Numbered from the stretch's first letter, positions 22,480 to 31,450 are shown. The stretch: 64,000 bases of DNA from CBHTSZ01 sp966095765 (GCA_966095765.1 CBHTSZ010000001.1:164716-228715); one strand, 5' to 3'. Notes: generated by a model not told the origin, from the letters alone. A program made the numbers and translations.

Positions 22480-22823
22480 GCCGGCGTGGCCGCAAGTTCT
22501 CCCCCTTCAGGGACCAGATCGACTGCGCTAAGCGTCGGATCCTGGGTTACCTTGAGCGGGAAGACGGCGCAGTCATGATGGGGTCGATGACGGATGTCAG
22601 GACACTCCATCGGAACATCAGGCAACCGAGAGATCTCGGAAGCAGCTACGACAAGCAGTGCGTCACGCTCAAGAAGGCGCTCGATGAGCTGCGTGCCGAG
22701 GGTAAGATCGCCTGGGACGCGACTCACAACATGCTGGGCGTCACTTACGCGTTCAGCCGTCGTCGCTCCAACTCGTCGCACCGCTACGCCCATCGGCGCA
22801 GTATGCGGCAGATGGTCGCCTGA
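22476..22823 (+). CDS. Unknown 115-residue basic protein, possible winged helix
   Basis: Starts with GTG at 22476 overlapping the preceding stop (GTGA). The middle part (CVTLKKALDELRAEGKIAWD, with THNMLGVTYAF after it) reads like the recognition helix and wing of a winged-helix domain, with many Arg and His residues at both ends (SRRRSNSSHRYAHRRSMRQ). Codon use is as GC-rich as in its partner, and a GC-rich hairpin follows. DNA binding is an inference from charge and the helix pattern only. Confidence 0.68.
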   Translation: MSRRGRKFSPFRDQIDCAKRRILGYLEREDGAVMMGSMTDVRTLHRNIRQPRDLGSSYDKQCVTLKKALDELRAEGKIAWDATHNMLGVTYAFSRRRSNSSHRYAHRRSMRQMVA

Positions 22824-22830
22824 GGTAATG

Positions 22831-22870
22831 CGTGTCGGGCGGAGAGGTATCATCCCCTCCGCCCGACACG
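22831..22870 (+). terminator. GC-rich hairpin closing the foreign cassette
   Basis: A perfect 14-bp stem CGTGTCGGGCGGAG/CTCCGCCCGACACG with no T-tract after it. Such U-less GC hairpins are common terminators in Actinobacteria and unlike the T-rich terminators elsewhere in this window. Confidence 0.75.
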
Positions 22871-23053
22871 AAACCCCTTTCCCGAAAAACTCTTTTCACA
22901 TCTGTTAAATCATGTTACAATCAGTCGGTTATCGGCTGATTTTTAAATTAGCGCGGTATACCGAACCAAGGCCCATATCTTCGATATGAGCCCCAAATTT
23001 TTCAGAAATGAACAAAAATGCGAGCATTTTTGGTTACATTTCACTCAAAATTT
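22871..23053 (+). other. Gene-free stretch before tRNA-Glu with promoter and hairpins
   Basis: TGTTACAAT (22912-22920) is an extended -10, followed at once by TCAGTCGGTTATCGGCTGATTTTT (22921-22944), which has terminator form, so any transcript would be very short. Then come CATATCTTCGATATG (about 22974-22988) and CAAAAATGCGAGCATTTTTG (about 23012-23032). TACATT (23035-23040) is a possible -10 for tRNA-Glu. No coding frame is supported. Confidence 0.4.
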
Positions 23054-23128
23054 GGCCTCATCGTCTAACGGTTAGGACACCAGGTTTTCATCCTGGCAAT
23101 CGGAGTTCGATTCTCCGTGAGGTCACCA
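23054..23128 (+). tRNA. tRNA-Glu (TTC)
   Basis: Acceptor GGCCTCA/TGAGGTC with one G-U pair, anticodon stem CCAGG/CCTGG with loop TTTTCAT (anticodon TTC), T arm CGGAGTTCGATTCTCCG, discriminator A, encoded CCA. Confidence 0.95.
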
Positions 23129-23290
23129 AGAAAAATACCCATCCATCGCGATGGGTATTTTTCTTGGTAGTTTCGCTTGGCGAAACTGAACTCCGAAGGA
23201 GTTCGTGAAGCGTAGCACAGCAAAATTAGCTTGCTCATTTTGCAAGCAAGCGGAAATAGGGAGTATAGCGACCGCCTTCTCCGTGAGGTC
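23111..23290 (+). repeat. Direct repeat of the tRNA-Glu 3' end, 166 bases apart
   Basis: TTCTCCGTGAGGTC of the tRNA (23111-23124) recurs at 23277-23290. Between them, GGAGTTCG at about 23198 echoes the tRNA T arm. The interval 23168-23276 has no gene but contains hairpins AGTTTCGC/GCGAAACT, GAACTCC/GGAGTTC and a GCTTGC...GCAAGC pair. The layout copies that behind tRNA-Arg. Confidence 0.65.
23126..23167 (+). terminator. Terminator hairpin starting at the tRNA-Glu CCA
   Basis: CCAAGAAAAATACCCAT (23126 onwards) pairs perfectly with ATGGGTATTTTTCTTGG ending at 23167. The CCA end of the tRNA is the base of the stem. Confidence 0.85.
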
Positions 23291-23342
23291 CTTTATCCTA
23301 CCCCTGTTAAAACGCCGCTATATCTGTTAAAATGAGAACAAT

Positions 23343-24749
23343 ATGTCAATGATTTTTAAACGCGCAAAGATTCTGGCTACCCTCGGGCCGGCAACAAACT
23401 CATACGAGGCAATAGAAAACTTGATCAGTGCGGGCGTCAACGGCTTCCGCCTGAACTTCTCTCACGGAAGCTACGAGGAGCGTGACCAGCAAATCGTTTG
23501 GATTCGCACCGCCTCGCAAAAACTCAATAAACCTGTGGCGATCCTCCAGGATATCCAGGGCCCAAAGATCCGACTCGGTGAGGTCAAGGACAACAACTAC
23601 GGGGTTAAAAAAGGCGATGAACTCATACTCGCCTTTGGCGTTGAACACGACGGTAATACTATCCCAGTGCAGTACGACCTCTCGGAAAAGGTAAAAGAAG
23701 GCGAACGCCTCTATATCTTTGACGGCAAAATCCGCACGACTGTCATCGGAACAGGCGACAAATCAGTGACGGTGCGCGTCGAAAACGATGGCACGCTCAT
23801 GAGCCGCAAGGGTATCAACCTGCCGGACACCGACTTTGGCGGCGACATACTCACCGAGAAGGATTACCGCGACCTCGAGTACGGTGCGAATACTGATATT
23901 GACTATGTTGCCCTCAGTTTTATCCAGAGCGCTGGTGATGTTGAAGCGGCTCGTGGTTTCCTCGCCGAAAAAGGCTCTACTGCCCACCTCATCGCCAAGG
24001 TTGAGACCAAGGCTGCGATGGAGGACGAAGAGCTCGAACGTATCGTCGAAGCAAGTGACGGTGTCATGGTTGCTCGCGGCGACCTCGCCGTTGAGGTTGG
24101 CGCTGAGATCGTGCCAATCGTCCAGCGACGCATCATCGGCCTCTGCCAAAAGCACGCCAAGATCAGCATCGTCGCAACCCAGATGATGGCCAGTATGGTT
24201 GATAGCCCTGAGCCAACTCGTGCCGAGGTAAGTGACATCTCTAACGCTGTTATCGTTGGTGCTGACTGTTTGATGCTCAGCGACGAGACGGCTAACGGTA
24301 GCTACCCACTCGAAGCTGTTGCGACCATGAAACGAGCAATTCTCTATACCCAGGAACATGCCTCAGTTCGTCCTCTCGATGTACCAGTACGTACCGATTC
24401 ACAGTCGGCAGCTATCTGTGCAGCTGCAAAAAGTCTTGCGAGCCAGCTCGATGCTCGAGCGATCATCGCCGAAACGAAGTCAGGCGCCACGGCAGCTCAG
24501 ATCGCAGCGCACCGCCCGAGTCGCCCGATCATCTCTGTGACGAGTGAGCCACGAGTTGCTCAGCAGCTCGCACTGCTCTATGCAAACAAGAGCTTCTGTC
24601 GCCCTGATGGTGAGCGTGCCGGACTTGAGCTTGCCAAAGAGTTGGCCGAGCAAGGATTTATCGAAACACCAGCAACTGTCGTGCTGGTGAGCGGCCGTCA
24701 ACCAGGCCTGATGGGTGCGACCGATACGATTCGTGTCCGTACCCTCTAG
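23343..24749 (+). CDS. pyk: Pyruvate kinase
   Basis: 468 residues; converts PEP and ADP to pyruvate and ATP. Substrate loop FRLNFSHGSYEE, LQDIQGPKIRLGE, the metal/PEP-binding LIAKVETKAAMEDEELERIVEASDGVMVARGDL, ATQMMASM, and the C-terminal allosteric-type domain ending VLVSGRQPGLMGATDTIRVRTL. Slightly shorter than most bacterial enzymes. TGTTAAAAT, an extended -10, ends nine bases before the ATG and no Shine-Dalgarno site is present. pgk and tpiA follow, with separate -10 boxes, so the three may be transcribed independently. Confidence 0.95.
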   Translation: MSMIFKRAKILATLGPATNSYEAIENLISAGVNGFRLNFSHGSYEERDQQIVWIRTASQKLNKPVAILQDIQGPKIRLGEVKDNNYGVKKGDELILAFGVEHDGNTIPVQYDLSEKVKEGERLYIFDGKIRTTVIGTGDKSVTVRVENDGTLMSRKGINLPDTDFGGDILTEKDYRDLEYGANTDIDYVALSFIQSAGDVEAARGFLAEKGSTAHLIAKVETKAAMEDEELERIVEASDGVMVARGDLAVEVGAEIVPIVQRRIIGLCQKHAKISIVATQMMASMVDSPEPTRAEVSDISNAVIVGADCLMLSDETANGSYPLEAVATMKRAILYTQEHASVRPLDVPVRTDSQSAAICAAAKSLASQLDARAIIAETKSGATAAQIAAHRPSRPIISVTSEPRVAQQLALLYANKSFCRPDGERAGLELAKELAEQGFIETPATVVLVSGRQPGLMGATDTIRVRTL

Positions 24750-24783
24750 CGATAGGCTATAAACCTCTGCTATCATAAGCATA

Positions 24784-26019
24784 ATGATGAAAAAAGGTGG
24801 GTACTCAAAGCGGACGGTTCGTGACGTGCCACTTCGTGGTAAGACGGTATTGCTCCGCGCTGATTACAATGTGCCCCTCAATGCGAAAGGGGCTATCGCT
24901 GATGATTTCCGCATAAGCGCGAGTTTGCCAACGGTGCGCTACCTGCTCGATCAAGACTGCAAAGTTATCATCTGTTCTCACCTCGGTCGGCCTGACGGTG
25001 AGGTGAAAGAGTCGTTGACGCTCGAGCCGGTTGCTGAACGTCTCGGAACGCTCCTGAAGCAGCACGTTGCGTTTGTACCAGAAAGTATCGGTGACCGTGT
25101 CCATCAAGCCGCAAAGCGCCTCAGGAACGGTCAGGTGCTGATGCTCGAGAACTTGCGATTTCACGCTGGAGAAGAGGCAAATGATGAACATTTCGCGAAG
25201 GCGCTTGCAGACGATAGTGCTGCTGAATACTTTGTCCAAGACGGATTTGGAGTTGTACACCGGGCTCATGCTAGTACAAGCGCGATAACCCAATACCTGC
25301 CGAGTGTTTCAGGATTACTGCTGGAGCGTGAATATAAGGCGATCCAGTCGGTTATGGACAGCCCTGAGCGTCCGATGGTGGCCGTACTGGGTGGCGCGAA
25401 GATCAGCGACAAGATTGCTGTCATCGAAAAGTTTGTTGGACTTGCTGATGTACTCATCATCGGTGGAGCCATGGCGAATACATTCCTGAAATATCGAGGC
25501 TATAAGATCGGCAAGAGTGTCCACGAAGACGGCCTCGACAGCATCATCAAGCAGATTTACGATGCTGCCGAAAAGAAAGTTGGGCGCGACAATCTAGATG
25601 ATTTTATCATTCTGCCGACTGACGTTGTGGTTGCGAAAGAAATCGCACCGCACCAACGCCGTATGACCGTATCGGTTGATGATGTCGCGAGCGATGAACT
25701 CATATTGGATATCGGCCATGACAGTATCCGGACGGCAGTCGAAGTACTTTCAACCGCAAAGACGGTGGTCTGGAACGGAACGCTTGGCTATGCAGAACTG
25801 CCGCAGTTCTCACACGGTTCAGCACGGGTAGCGCTCACTCTTGCTTCGCATCCAGAAATCACCTCTGTCATTGGCGGTGGTGATACTGCTGACTTTGTCC
25901 TTGGTTGGGACGCGAAAAAAGGCGGCAGCTTCTCGCACGTCTCGACCGGTGGTGGCGCTAGCCTTGACTTGATGGCTGGGGCACCAATGCCAGGAATCGA
26001 AGCGTTGCTAGACGCATAA
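24784..26019 (+). CDS. pgk: Phosphoglycerate kinase
   Basis: 411 residues; 1,3-bisphosphoglycerate plus ADP to 3-phosphoglycerate plus ATP. LLRADYNVPL at the N-terminus, SHLGRPDGE, LENLRFHAGEE, VQDGFGVVHRAHAST (usual D-x-F-G-x-x-HRxHAS), AVLGGAKISDK, LIIGGAMANTFL, VVWNGTLGY and the late GGGDTADFV glycine loop. TATCAT ends seven bases before the ATG, pointing to a leaderless start. Confidence 0.95.
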   Translation: MMKKGGYSKRTVRDVPLRGKTVLLRADYNVPLNAKGAIADDFRISASLPTVRYLLDQDCKVIICSHLGRPDGEVKESLTLEPVAERLGTLLKQHVAFVPESIGDRVHQAAKRLRNGQVLMLENLRFHAGEEANDEHFAKALADDSAAEYFVQDGFGVVHRAHASTSAITQYLPSVSGLLLEREYKAIQSVMDSPERPMVAVLGGAKISDKIAVIEKFVGLADVLIIGGAMANTFLKYRGYKIGKSVHEDGLDSIIKQIYDAAEKKVGRDNLDDFIILPTDVVVAKEIAPHQRRMTVSVDDVASDELILDIGHDSIRTAVEVLSTAKTVVWNGTLGYAELPQFSHGSARVALTLASHPEITSVIGGGDTADFVLGWDAKKGGSFSHVSTGGGASLDLMAGAPMPGIEALLDA

Positions 26020-26057
26020 AGGGAATATCGAGTACACTAAAGAAAAGCATTAGCATT

Positions 26058-26855
26058 ATGACCAAAGAAGTAGCACGTAAAACACTCATCGTCGGCAACT
26101 GGAAGATGCATCTCAATACGCATCAGGCGAGTCTTTTACTCCACAAGCTTGCCGAGAGAACCCCGGTTCATCAAGGCGTTCAGACCGTGCTTTGCCCAAG
26201 CGCGCTAACACTTCAGCCGCTCAGCCTCCAGGTAAACTACCGCCAGTTCAAGCTCGGAGCACAAAATGCCTACTGGCGTGACGAAGGGGCGTTTACGGGT
26301 GAGATTTCGATGACCATGCTGCGTGGCCTCGTCGACTATGTGATCGTTGGCCATTCAGAGCGACGCCACATCTTCGGCGAGCACGACCGTGACATTCGGC
26401 ACAAAGTTCAAGCTGCGTTTCGAAACGGTATCAAGCCGATCTTGTGCGTGGGTGAAACCGCCCGCGAGCATGCCGACGGCGAGACACTCCATGTCCTCCA
26501 TGACCAGGTTGTGAGCGGCCTTCTCAACGTGACTTCTGACGAGATTCCAGATCTCACAATTGCCTATGAACCTGTCTGGGCGATTGGGACTGGCGAGGCA
26601 GCAGTGCCGACCGATCTCAAACGTGCTGCTAAGACGATTCGCAAGCAGATTGCAGCCCTGTACGGTGAAAAAGCTGCATCCCACGTTCGCATCCTCTATG
26701 GTGGCAGTGTGACGGCCGAAAACGCCTCAGATTTTCTCGGTGTTGAAGGCGTGGATGGATTGCTCGTCGGCGGCGCCAGCCTCAAGGCCGAAGAATTTGC
26801 ATCTATTGTTGAAAAAGCACATAATAGCCGTAAGCAAAAAAGGGTAGGGGCGTGA
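26058..26855 (+). CDS. tpiA: Triosephosphate isomerase
   Basis: 265 residues, TIM barrel. IVGNWKMHLNT carries the catalytic Asn/Lys, VIVGHSERRHIFGE the catalytic His, AYEPVWAIGTGEAA the catalytic Glu and flexible loop, and LYGGSVTAENA with GLLVGGASLKAEEF the phosphate-binding end. Interconverts DHAP and glyceraldehyde 3-phosphate. Its TGA stop overlaps the GTG start of the next gene, coupling a glycolytic enzyme to a membrane protein. Confidence 0.95.
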   Translation: MTKEVARKTLIVGNWKMHLNTHQASLLLHKLAERTPVHQGVQTVLCPSALTLQPLSLQVNYRQFKLGAQNAYWRDEGAFTGEISMTMLRGLVDYVIVGHSERRHIFGEHDRDIRHKVQAAFRNGIKPILCVGETAREHADGETLHVLHDQVVSGLLNVTSDEIPDLTIAYEPVWAIGTGEAAVPTDLKRAAKTIRKQIAALYGEKAASHVRILYGGSVTAENASDFLGVEGVDGLLVGGASLKAEEFASIVEKAHNSRKQKRVGA

Positions 26856-27979
26856 AAGATATTGATTTCGACGAGTTAGACCGTGCAGTTAGTTCTGTAT
26901 TAGGTCAGCAAGGTCCTAAAAAGGACGATGGTGTAACGACAGCACAGACTGTAACTGCAGAGGAGCCAGTTGAAACGACTTCTGCCCCTGATGCTGAGGC
27001 ACCCGTGGAAACGACCCCTCCAGTAGAAGAACAGCCTGCAGCTTCAGCGACACCGCTCGCAGTTAAGCGCCGGGGTAAGTTTATGGATGTTATGCATCCT
27101 TCTGCCGATATGACATCGGCCACTCCTACTGCACCCGTAAAACCGCGCACCAGTTCTGTGCTTCAACCATTATCCGATAACGTGACGCCTGAAGCTCCGG
27201 CACCAGAGGCTGCAGAAGCACCAGCAGGTTCAAGCGTTGTTGAGCCAACCGCTGAGCTCGACGAGAGTCATGCGCTGATCGGTGCTGAACCAGCACCAGT
27301 CGAAAATCTATTGCCAGAGCATGCAGGCGAGGATGCTGCCGAAGCGACGCAGAGCAGTGAAGCAACCTCGACAGAAGAGGTGTCGAGTGAGCCCGTTGCT
27401 GCTACTGAGCCGATGCAGCAAGAGGCCACAGAACCAGTTAAGTCACTCTATGTTGACCCACTCGATCTCGCTAAGCCTGACGAGCAACCTGCTGAAGAAG
27501 TTGAGGGTTCTGACAACCAGCAATCAGAGGAAGCTTCTGAAGAGCAGTCAGGAACGCCATTCTTACCTGATGCGCAGGTCGATAAACGGCCTCTCGGTGC
27601 GTTTGGCGAAGCTGAAAACACTTCCGCAGAAGCTCCCGTTGCTGCTCCAGAGCAAGCTGCTCAGTCTACGGACAATACTCAGGCGTCTCCTGCAGTACCG
27701 CTGCCACGCGAACTCCAGCCTGATGTGGTTGAAGTAGAGTCTGCTGCACAAGATGCAGAGACTTCGCCAGTACCACTCACCTCAGAAGTGAAAGCCGATG
27801 AAGTTGACGATGGTCGCGTCGAGGGTCACCCTCTCTTTGATACCTCAACGTACCATGAGCCGATCGCAGCAGCTCACGGCAAGGGGATGCCTGGTTGGGT
27901 AAAATGGCTTATCGGTCTTCTCGTCTGCTTGGCTCTGGGCGCGGGTGTCGGTTACTTCCTCTTTACGGCCGGTCTTTAA
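26852..27979 (+). CDS. Acidic low-complexity tail-anchored protein
   Basis: 375 residues starting with GTG (GTGA overlap with tpiA). A short conserved-looking head KDIDFDELDRAVSSVLG, then some 300 residues rich in Glu, Pro, Ala, Thr and Ser without predicted fold, then one C-terminal membrane span (WVKWLIGLLVCLALGAGVGY) with only a few residues after it. The topology is tail-anchored with the acidic part in the cytoplasm. Unknown function; the head may be a docking motif and the rest a flexible tether. Confidence 0.8.
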   Translation: MKDIDFDELDRAVSSVLGQQGPKKDDGVTTAQTVTAEEPVETTSAPDAEAPVETTPPVEEQPAASATPLAVKRRGKFMDVMHPSADMTSATPTAPVKPRTSSVLQPLSDNVTPEAPAPEAAEAPAGSSVVEPTAELDESHALIGAEPAPVENLLPEHAGEDAAEATQSSEATSTEEVSSEPVAATEPMQQEATEPVKSLYVDPLDLAKPDEQPAEEVEGSDNQQSEEASEEQSGTPFLPDAQVDKRPLGAFGEAENTSAEAPVAAPEQAAQSTDNTQASPAVPLPRELQPDVVEVESAAQDAETSPVPLTSEVKADEVDDGRVEGHPLFDTSTYHEPIAAAHGKGMPGWVKWLIGLLVCLALGAGVGYFLFTAGL

Positions 27980-28027
27980 AACCACAACACCGCCCTTCAT
28001 GATTTTCTCGTACAATGAATAGTGCTT

Positions 28028-30166
28028 ATGAGCAATCTCTTAACAGGACTTAATGACGCACAGGCGTTGGCTGTCGAGCACAGTGATGGCCCTCTTTTGC
28101 TGCTCGCAGGTGCAGGATCAGGCAAAACAAAGACACTGACACACCGGATTGCCTATCTCATCTCAGAAAAAGGGGTTCCTAGTAGTTCTATTCTCGCGGT
28201 GACATTTACGAACAAGGCTGCGCGAGAGATGCGCGAACGGTTGGCACACCTCCTCGGCGAGGATGCGAATAACCGTAGCTTTATGCCGTGGATGGGCACC
28301 TTTCACTCGATTTGTGTTCGCCTCCTGCGCATGGAGGGTGAGCATATCGGGGTTCCGCGGAGTTTTGTGATTCTCGATGATGCAGACAAACAGAGCTTCG
28401 TAAAGCAGGCGATGAAGCAGCTCGGTATATCAGAGAAGAGTTATCCGCCACGAAGCATCAGCTCCCAGATCAGCAGTGCCAAGAATGATGGCGTGAGTGC
28501 ACGTGAATACGCCGCAACTGCCCGTTTGCCTCTCCAGAAAGTCGTAGCCGATGTTTTTCCGCGTTACGAGCAGCTGCGCAAGGAAGCTGCCGCACTCGAC
28601 TTTGACGATCTCCTTTCTGAAGCCGTTCGACTTTTTTCAACCGTACCTGAGTTACGGAAACTCTGGCAACAGCGTTTTACCCACGTCATGATCGATGAGT
28701 ATCAGGATACGAATGCGGTGCAGTATCGACTCATCAAGCTGCTCGTTGGCGAAGCTGGGAATATCTGCGTGGTTGGTGACGACTGGCAGAGTATCTATAG
28801 CTGGCGTGGAGCGGACTTTACGAACATCCTGAACTTTGAGCGTGATTTTCCGGGCGCAACGGTGGTGAAGTTGGAGCAGAACTATCGCTCAACCGAGGCG
28901 ATTCTTGAGGCCGCCAATAACGTCATCACGAAAAATCAACAGCGATCTGACAAAAAGCTCTGGACTGACCAGCGGGGTGGCTTGCCGGTGCAAGTGATGC
29001 ACGTATCATCTGAGGTTCACGAGGCCGAGAGTGTTATGACGCGCATCAAAACGGCTGTTGATATGCACTTGAGAGGCTATAGCGATTTCGCGGTGCTTTA
29101 TCGTACAAACGCTCAGAGTCGCGCAATCGAGGAGTCCCTGATCCGTTACGGTGTTCCGTACAGGTTGGTGGGTGGAACGCGGTTTTATGACCGCAAGGAA
29201 ATCAAAGATATTCTTGCATACCTAAGGCTCATCTATCAGCCGGCGGATCGTGCGGCTTTCATGCGTATCGTCAACGTACCGACGCGTGGACTTGGTGCGA
29301 CAAGCATCGCAAAGTTTTTGGAATGGCATGATGCACAGCCTATCTCACTCGTTGAATGTCTCCGAAACGCCGAGCTCTGTACGGTAGTGACGTCGAAAGC
29401 TCGCCTCGCATTCGTGGCTCTTGGAGAGGCGCTCACGAAGCTCGCCGAGATTCAGGAAACGACAGCACTTCCTGAATTCATCGAACTGGTGATCAAGCGC
29501 TTCCGCTATCTCGAGTACCTCGATGATGGAACTGCACAGGCTGAAGATCGACAAGAGAACGTTCGTGAACTCGTGTCTGATGCAAAAGAGCGAGGCGATA
29601 TCGACCTTGCGACGTACCTGGAGGATGTGGCACTCATATCCGATCTCGATAGTGTTAATGCGGCCGACGATGCTGTTACCCTTATGACACTGCACGCCGC
29701 AAAAGGTCTTGAGTTCCCGGTCGTCTTTATGATCGGTATGGAAGAGAGTATCTTTCCTCACTCCCGTGCCCTCTATGATTCAACTGAGATGGAAGAAGAG
29801 CGCCGGCTTTGCTATGTCGGCATGACGCGGGCTCGAGAGGAGCTGTATCTGACCGCTGCGAGCTCTCGCCTCATTTTTGGTTCTCGTCAGTACAACCCAC
29901 CATCACGTTTTTTGAGTGATATCAAAGCAAGTGAAGTGGCGCCGGTTCTTCCTGGGGTTGCCGACGCACCATCACGCGAATGGGGGGAGCCCGAAATCGT
30001 CTATGACGATGACGGTGGACTCGATATCGGCGACAAGGTGCAGCACCAGCTCTTTGGCGTGGGAACGGTTGTTGCTATCGAAGGGATGACCGTGTCGATC
30101 GCTTTTGATGGCCGCGGCGTCAAAAAACTCAACAGTGCTTTTGCGCCTCTCAAGAAAATATCCTGA
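28028..30166 (+). CDS. pcrA: UvrD/PcrA/Rep-type DNA helicase
   Basis: 712 residues, superfamily 1A. Motif I LAGAGSGKTKTLTHR, Ia TFTNKAAREMRERL, II IDEYQDTNAVQYRL, III DDWQSIYSWRGAD, IV LEQNYRST, V TLHAAKGLEFPVVF, VI CYVGMTRAREELYLT, and a C-terminal Tudor-like tail (GDKVQHQLFGVGTVVAIEG). A 3'-5' helicase for repair and for removing proteins from DNA. The start at 28028 (ATG AGC AAT) is preferred over a GTG two codons upstream; TACAAT ends 11 bases before it. 80 residues shorter than E. coli UvrD, which is normal for PcrA. Confidence 0.93.
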   Translation: MSNLLTGLNDAQALAVEHSDGPLLLLAGAGSGKTKTLTHRIAYLISEKGVPSSSILAVTFTNKAAREMRERLAHLLGEDANNRSFMPWMGTFHSICVRLLRMEGEHIGVPRSFVILDDADKQSFVKQAMKQLGISEKSYPPRSISSQISSAKNDGVSAREYAATARLPLQKVVADVFPRYEQLRKEAAALDFDDLLSEAVRLFSTVPELRKLWQQRFTHVMIDEYQDTNAVQYRLIKLLVGEAGNICVVGDDWQSIYSWRGADFTNILNFERDFPGATVVKLEQNYRSTEAILEAANNVITKNQQRSDKKLWTDQRGGLPVQVMHVSSEVHEAESVMTRIKTAVDMHLRGYSDFAVLYRTNAQSRAIEESLIRYGVPYRLVGGTRFYDRKEIKDILAYLRLIYQPADRAAFMRIVNVPTRGLGATSIAKFLEWHDAQPISLVECLRNAELCTVVTSKARLAFVALGEALTKLAEIQETTALPEFIELVIKRFRYLEYLDDGTAQAEDRQENVRELVSDAKERGDIDLATYLEDVALISDLDSVNAADDAVTLMTLHAAKGLEFPVVFMIGMEESIFPHSRALYDSTEMEEERRLCYVGMTRAREELYLTAASSRLIFGSRQYNPPSRFLSDIKASEVAPVLPGVADAPSREWGEPEIVYDDDGGLDIGDKVQHQLFGVGTVVAIEGMTVSIAFDGRGVKKLNSAFAPLKKIS

Positions 30167-30256
30167 TAGCAACAGGGGTAACGAGTTGCGTCTGACGGTC
30201 GCTTTGCTATAATAGGTGACATTATCTATGTGTGAAATCAAGATAACAATCATTTA

Positions 30257-31450
30257 ATGCATATCTCCTACTCCATCCGCGCTAAACAAGCGTGGCTTAT
30301 CGGTGTCGCCATGTTCGCCCTCGTCACGATCGGCTCAGTCGGTCGCGCTATGGCTGATAACGGCACGGCTGACAACGAACAACACATGGTTACCATCTAT
30401 GACCGTGGTGTCGAGCAGACGATCATCACCCGCGCAAGCACGGTTCGGGAGGCGCTCGCCCAAGCGCACGTCAGCGTTGACGAGGTGGACGTTGTTGAGC
30501 CTGCACTGGATCAGCAACTCGTCGCACAGCATTATAACGTCAACGTTTACCGTGCTCGTCCGGTTATGGTTGAGGATGGTTCGACTCGTATTCGTACGAT
30601 TACCGCTGCCCAGAGTCCGGCAAAGATAGCTCGTGCGGCTAACCTCACGCTTTACCCGGAAGACAACACTGAACTCAAGCGCGTGGATGATGTCGTACTG
30701 GACGGCGGCGCTGGGCTTAAGCTCACCATCGATCGTGCAACACCGTTTACGTTCGTACTCTACGGCAAACGCCTTGATGCTCGTACCCAAGCAGGTACTG
30801 TCGGTGACATGCTCAAGGAGAAAAAGGTAGTTCTTGGCAAGAATGATCAGGCCTCTGTATCGCTTGAGACGCCAGTTGTTGCCGGTATGACGGTACAGGT
30901 GTGGCGCAATGGTATCCAGACAATAACCCAGGAAGAGGATATCGCTCCTCCGATTGAGCAGGTTAAGGATCAGGATCGCTCGCGTGGCTTTAAGGAAGTG
31001 CGTACGCAGGGTAAGCCTGGTAAAAAACAGGTGACCTACGAGATCAATATGCAAAACGGTGTAGAAGTCAGCCGTAAGGTTATCCAGTCTGTGACGACGC
31101 TCGAGCCGGTCAAACAAGTTGAAGTTATCGGTGCCAAGGGCTGCGCAAACGACCCGGCTGCAAACCAAGCAATCGCGCAACGAATCATGCCTGAGTTTGG
31201 TTTCGGTGCTGACCAATGGCCAGCACTTCAGGAGCTTTGGGCGCGTGAATCGGGTTGGATCGAATGTAAAGCAAACTACGGCGGTTCAGGTGCTTACGGT
31301 ATTCCGCAGGCACTGCCTGGCTCAAAGATGGGTCCTGGCTGGCAGGAAGATCCTGAAGTGCAGATTCGCTGGGGGCTTGGCTACATCCAAGGACGATATG
31401 GCTCGCCGTCGGCTGCGCTAAATTACTGGAAAGTGCACCACTGGTACTAG
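30257..31450 (+). CDS. Secreted Rpf/YabE-like murein hydrolase (DUF348, G5, transglycosylase)
   Basis: 397 residues. Signal peptide or anchor (about 12-33), two to three DUF348 repeats (MVTIYDRGVEQTIITRASTV and similar, 45-215), a G5 domain (about 218-295), and a C-terminal lysozyme-like domain with ELWARESGW...GAYGIPQALPGSKMG, in which the Glu of ARESGW is the expected catalytic acid. RpfB of Actinobacteria has the same order. It cleaves murein in growth or wakening from dormancy. TGCTATAAT lies about 45 bases upstream, so this gene has a leader. The stop codon is directly followed by the rsmA start, as in the conserved rpf-ksgA pairing. Confidence 0.88.
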   Translation: MHISYSIRAKQAWLIGVAMFALVTIGSVGRAMADNGTADNEQHMVTIYDRGVEQTIITRASTVREALAQAHVSVDEVDVVEPALDQQLVAQHYNVNVYRARPVMVEDGSTRIRTITAAQSPAKIARAANLTLYPEDNTELKRVDDVVLDGGAGLKLTIDRATPFTFVLYGKRLDARTQAGTVGDMLKEKKVVLGKNDQASVSLETPVVAGMTVQVWRNGIQTITQEEDIAPPIEQVKDQDRSRGFKEVRTQGKPGKKQVTYEINMQNGVEVSRKVIQSVTTLEPVKQVEVIGAKGCANDPAANQAIAQRIMPEFGFGADQWPALQELWARESGWIECKANYGGSGAYGIPQALPGSKMGPGWQEDPEVQIRWGLGYIQGRYGSPSAALNYWKVHHWY

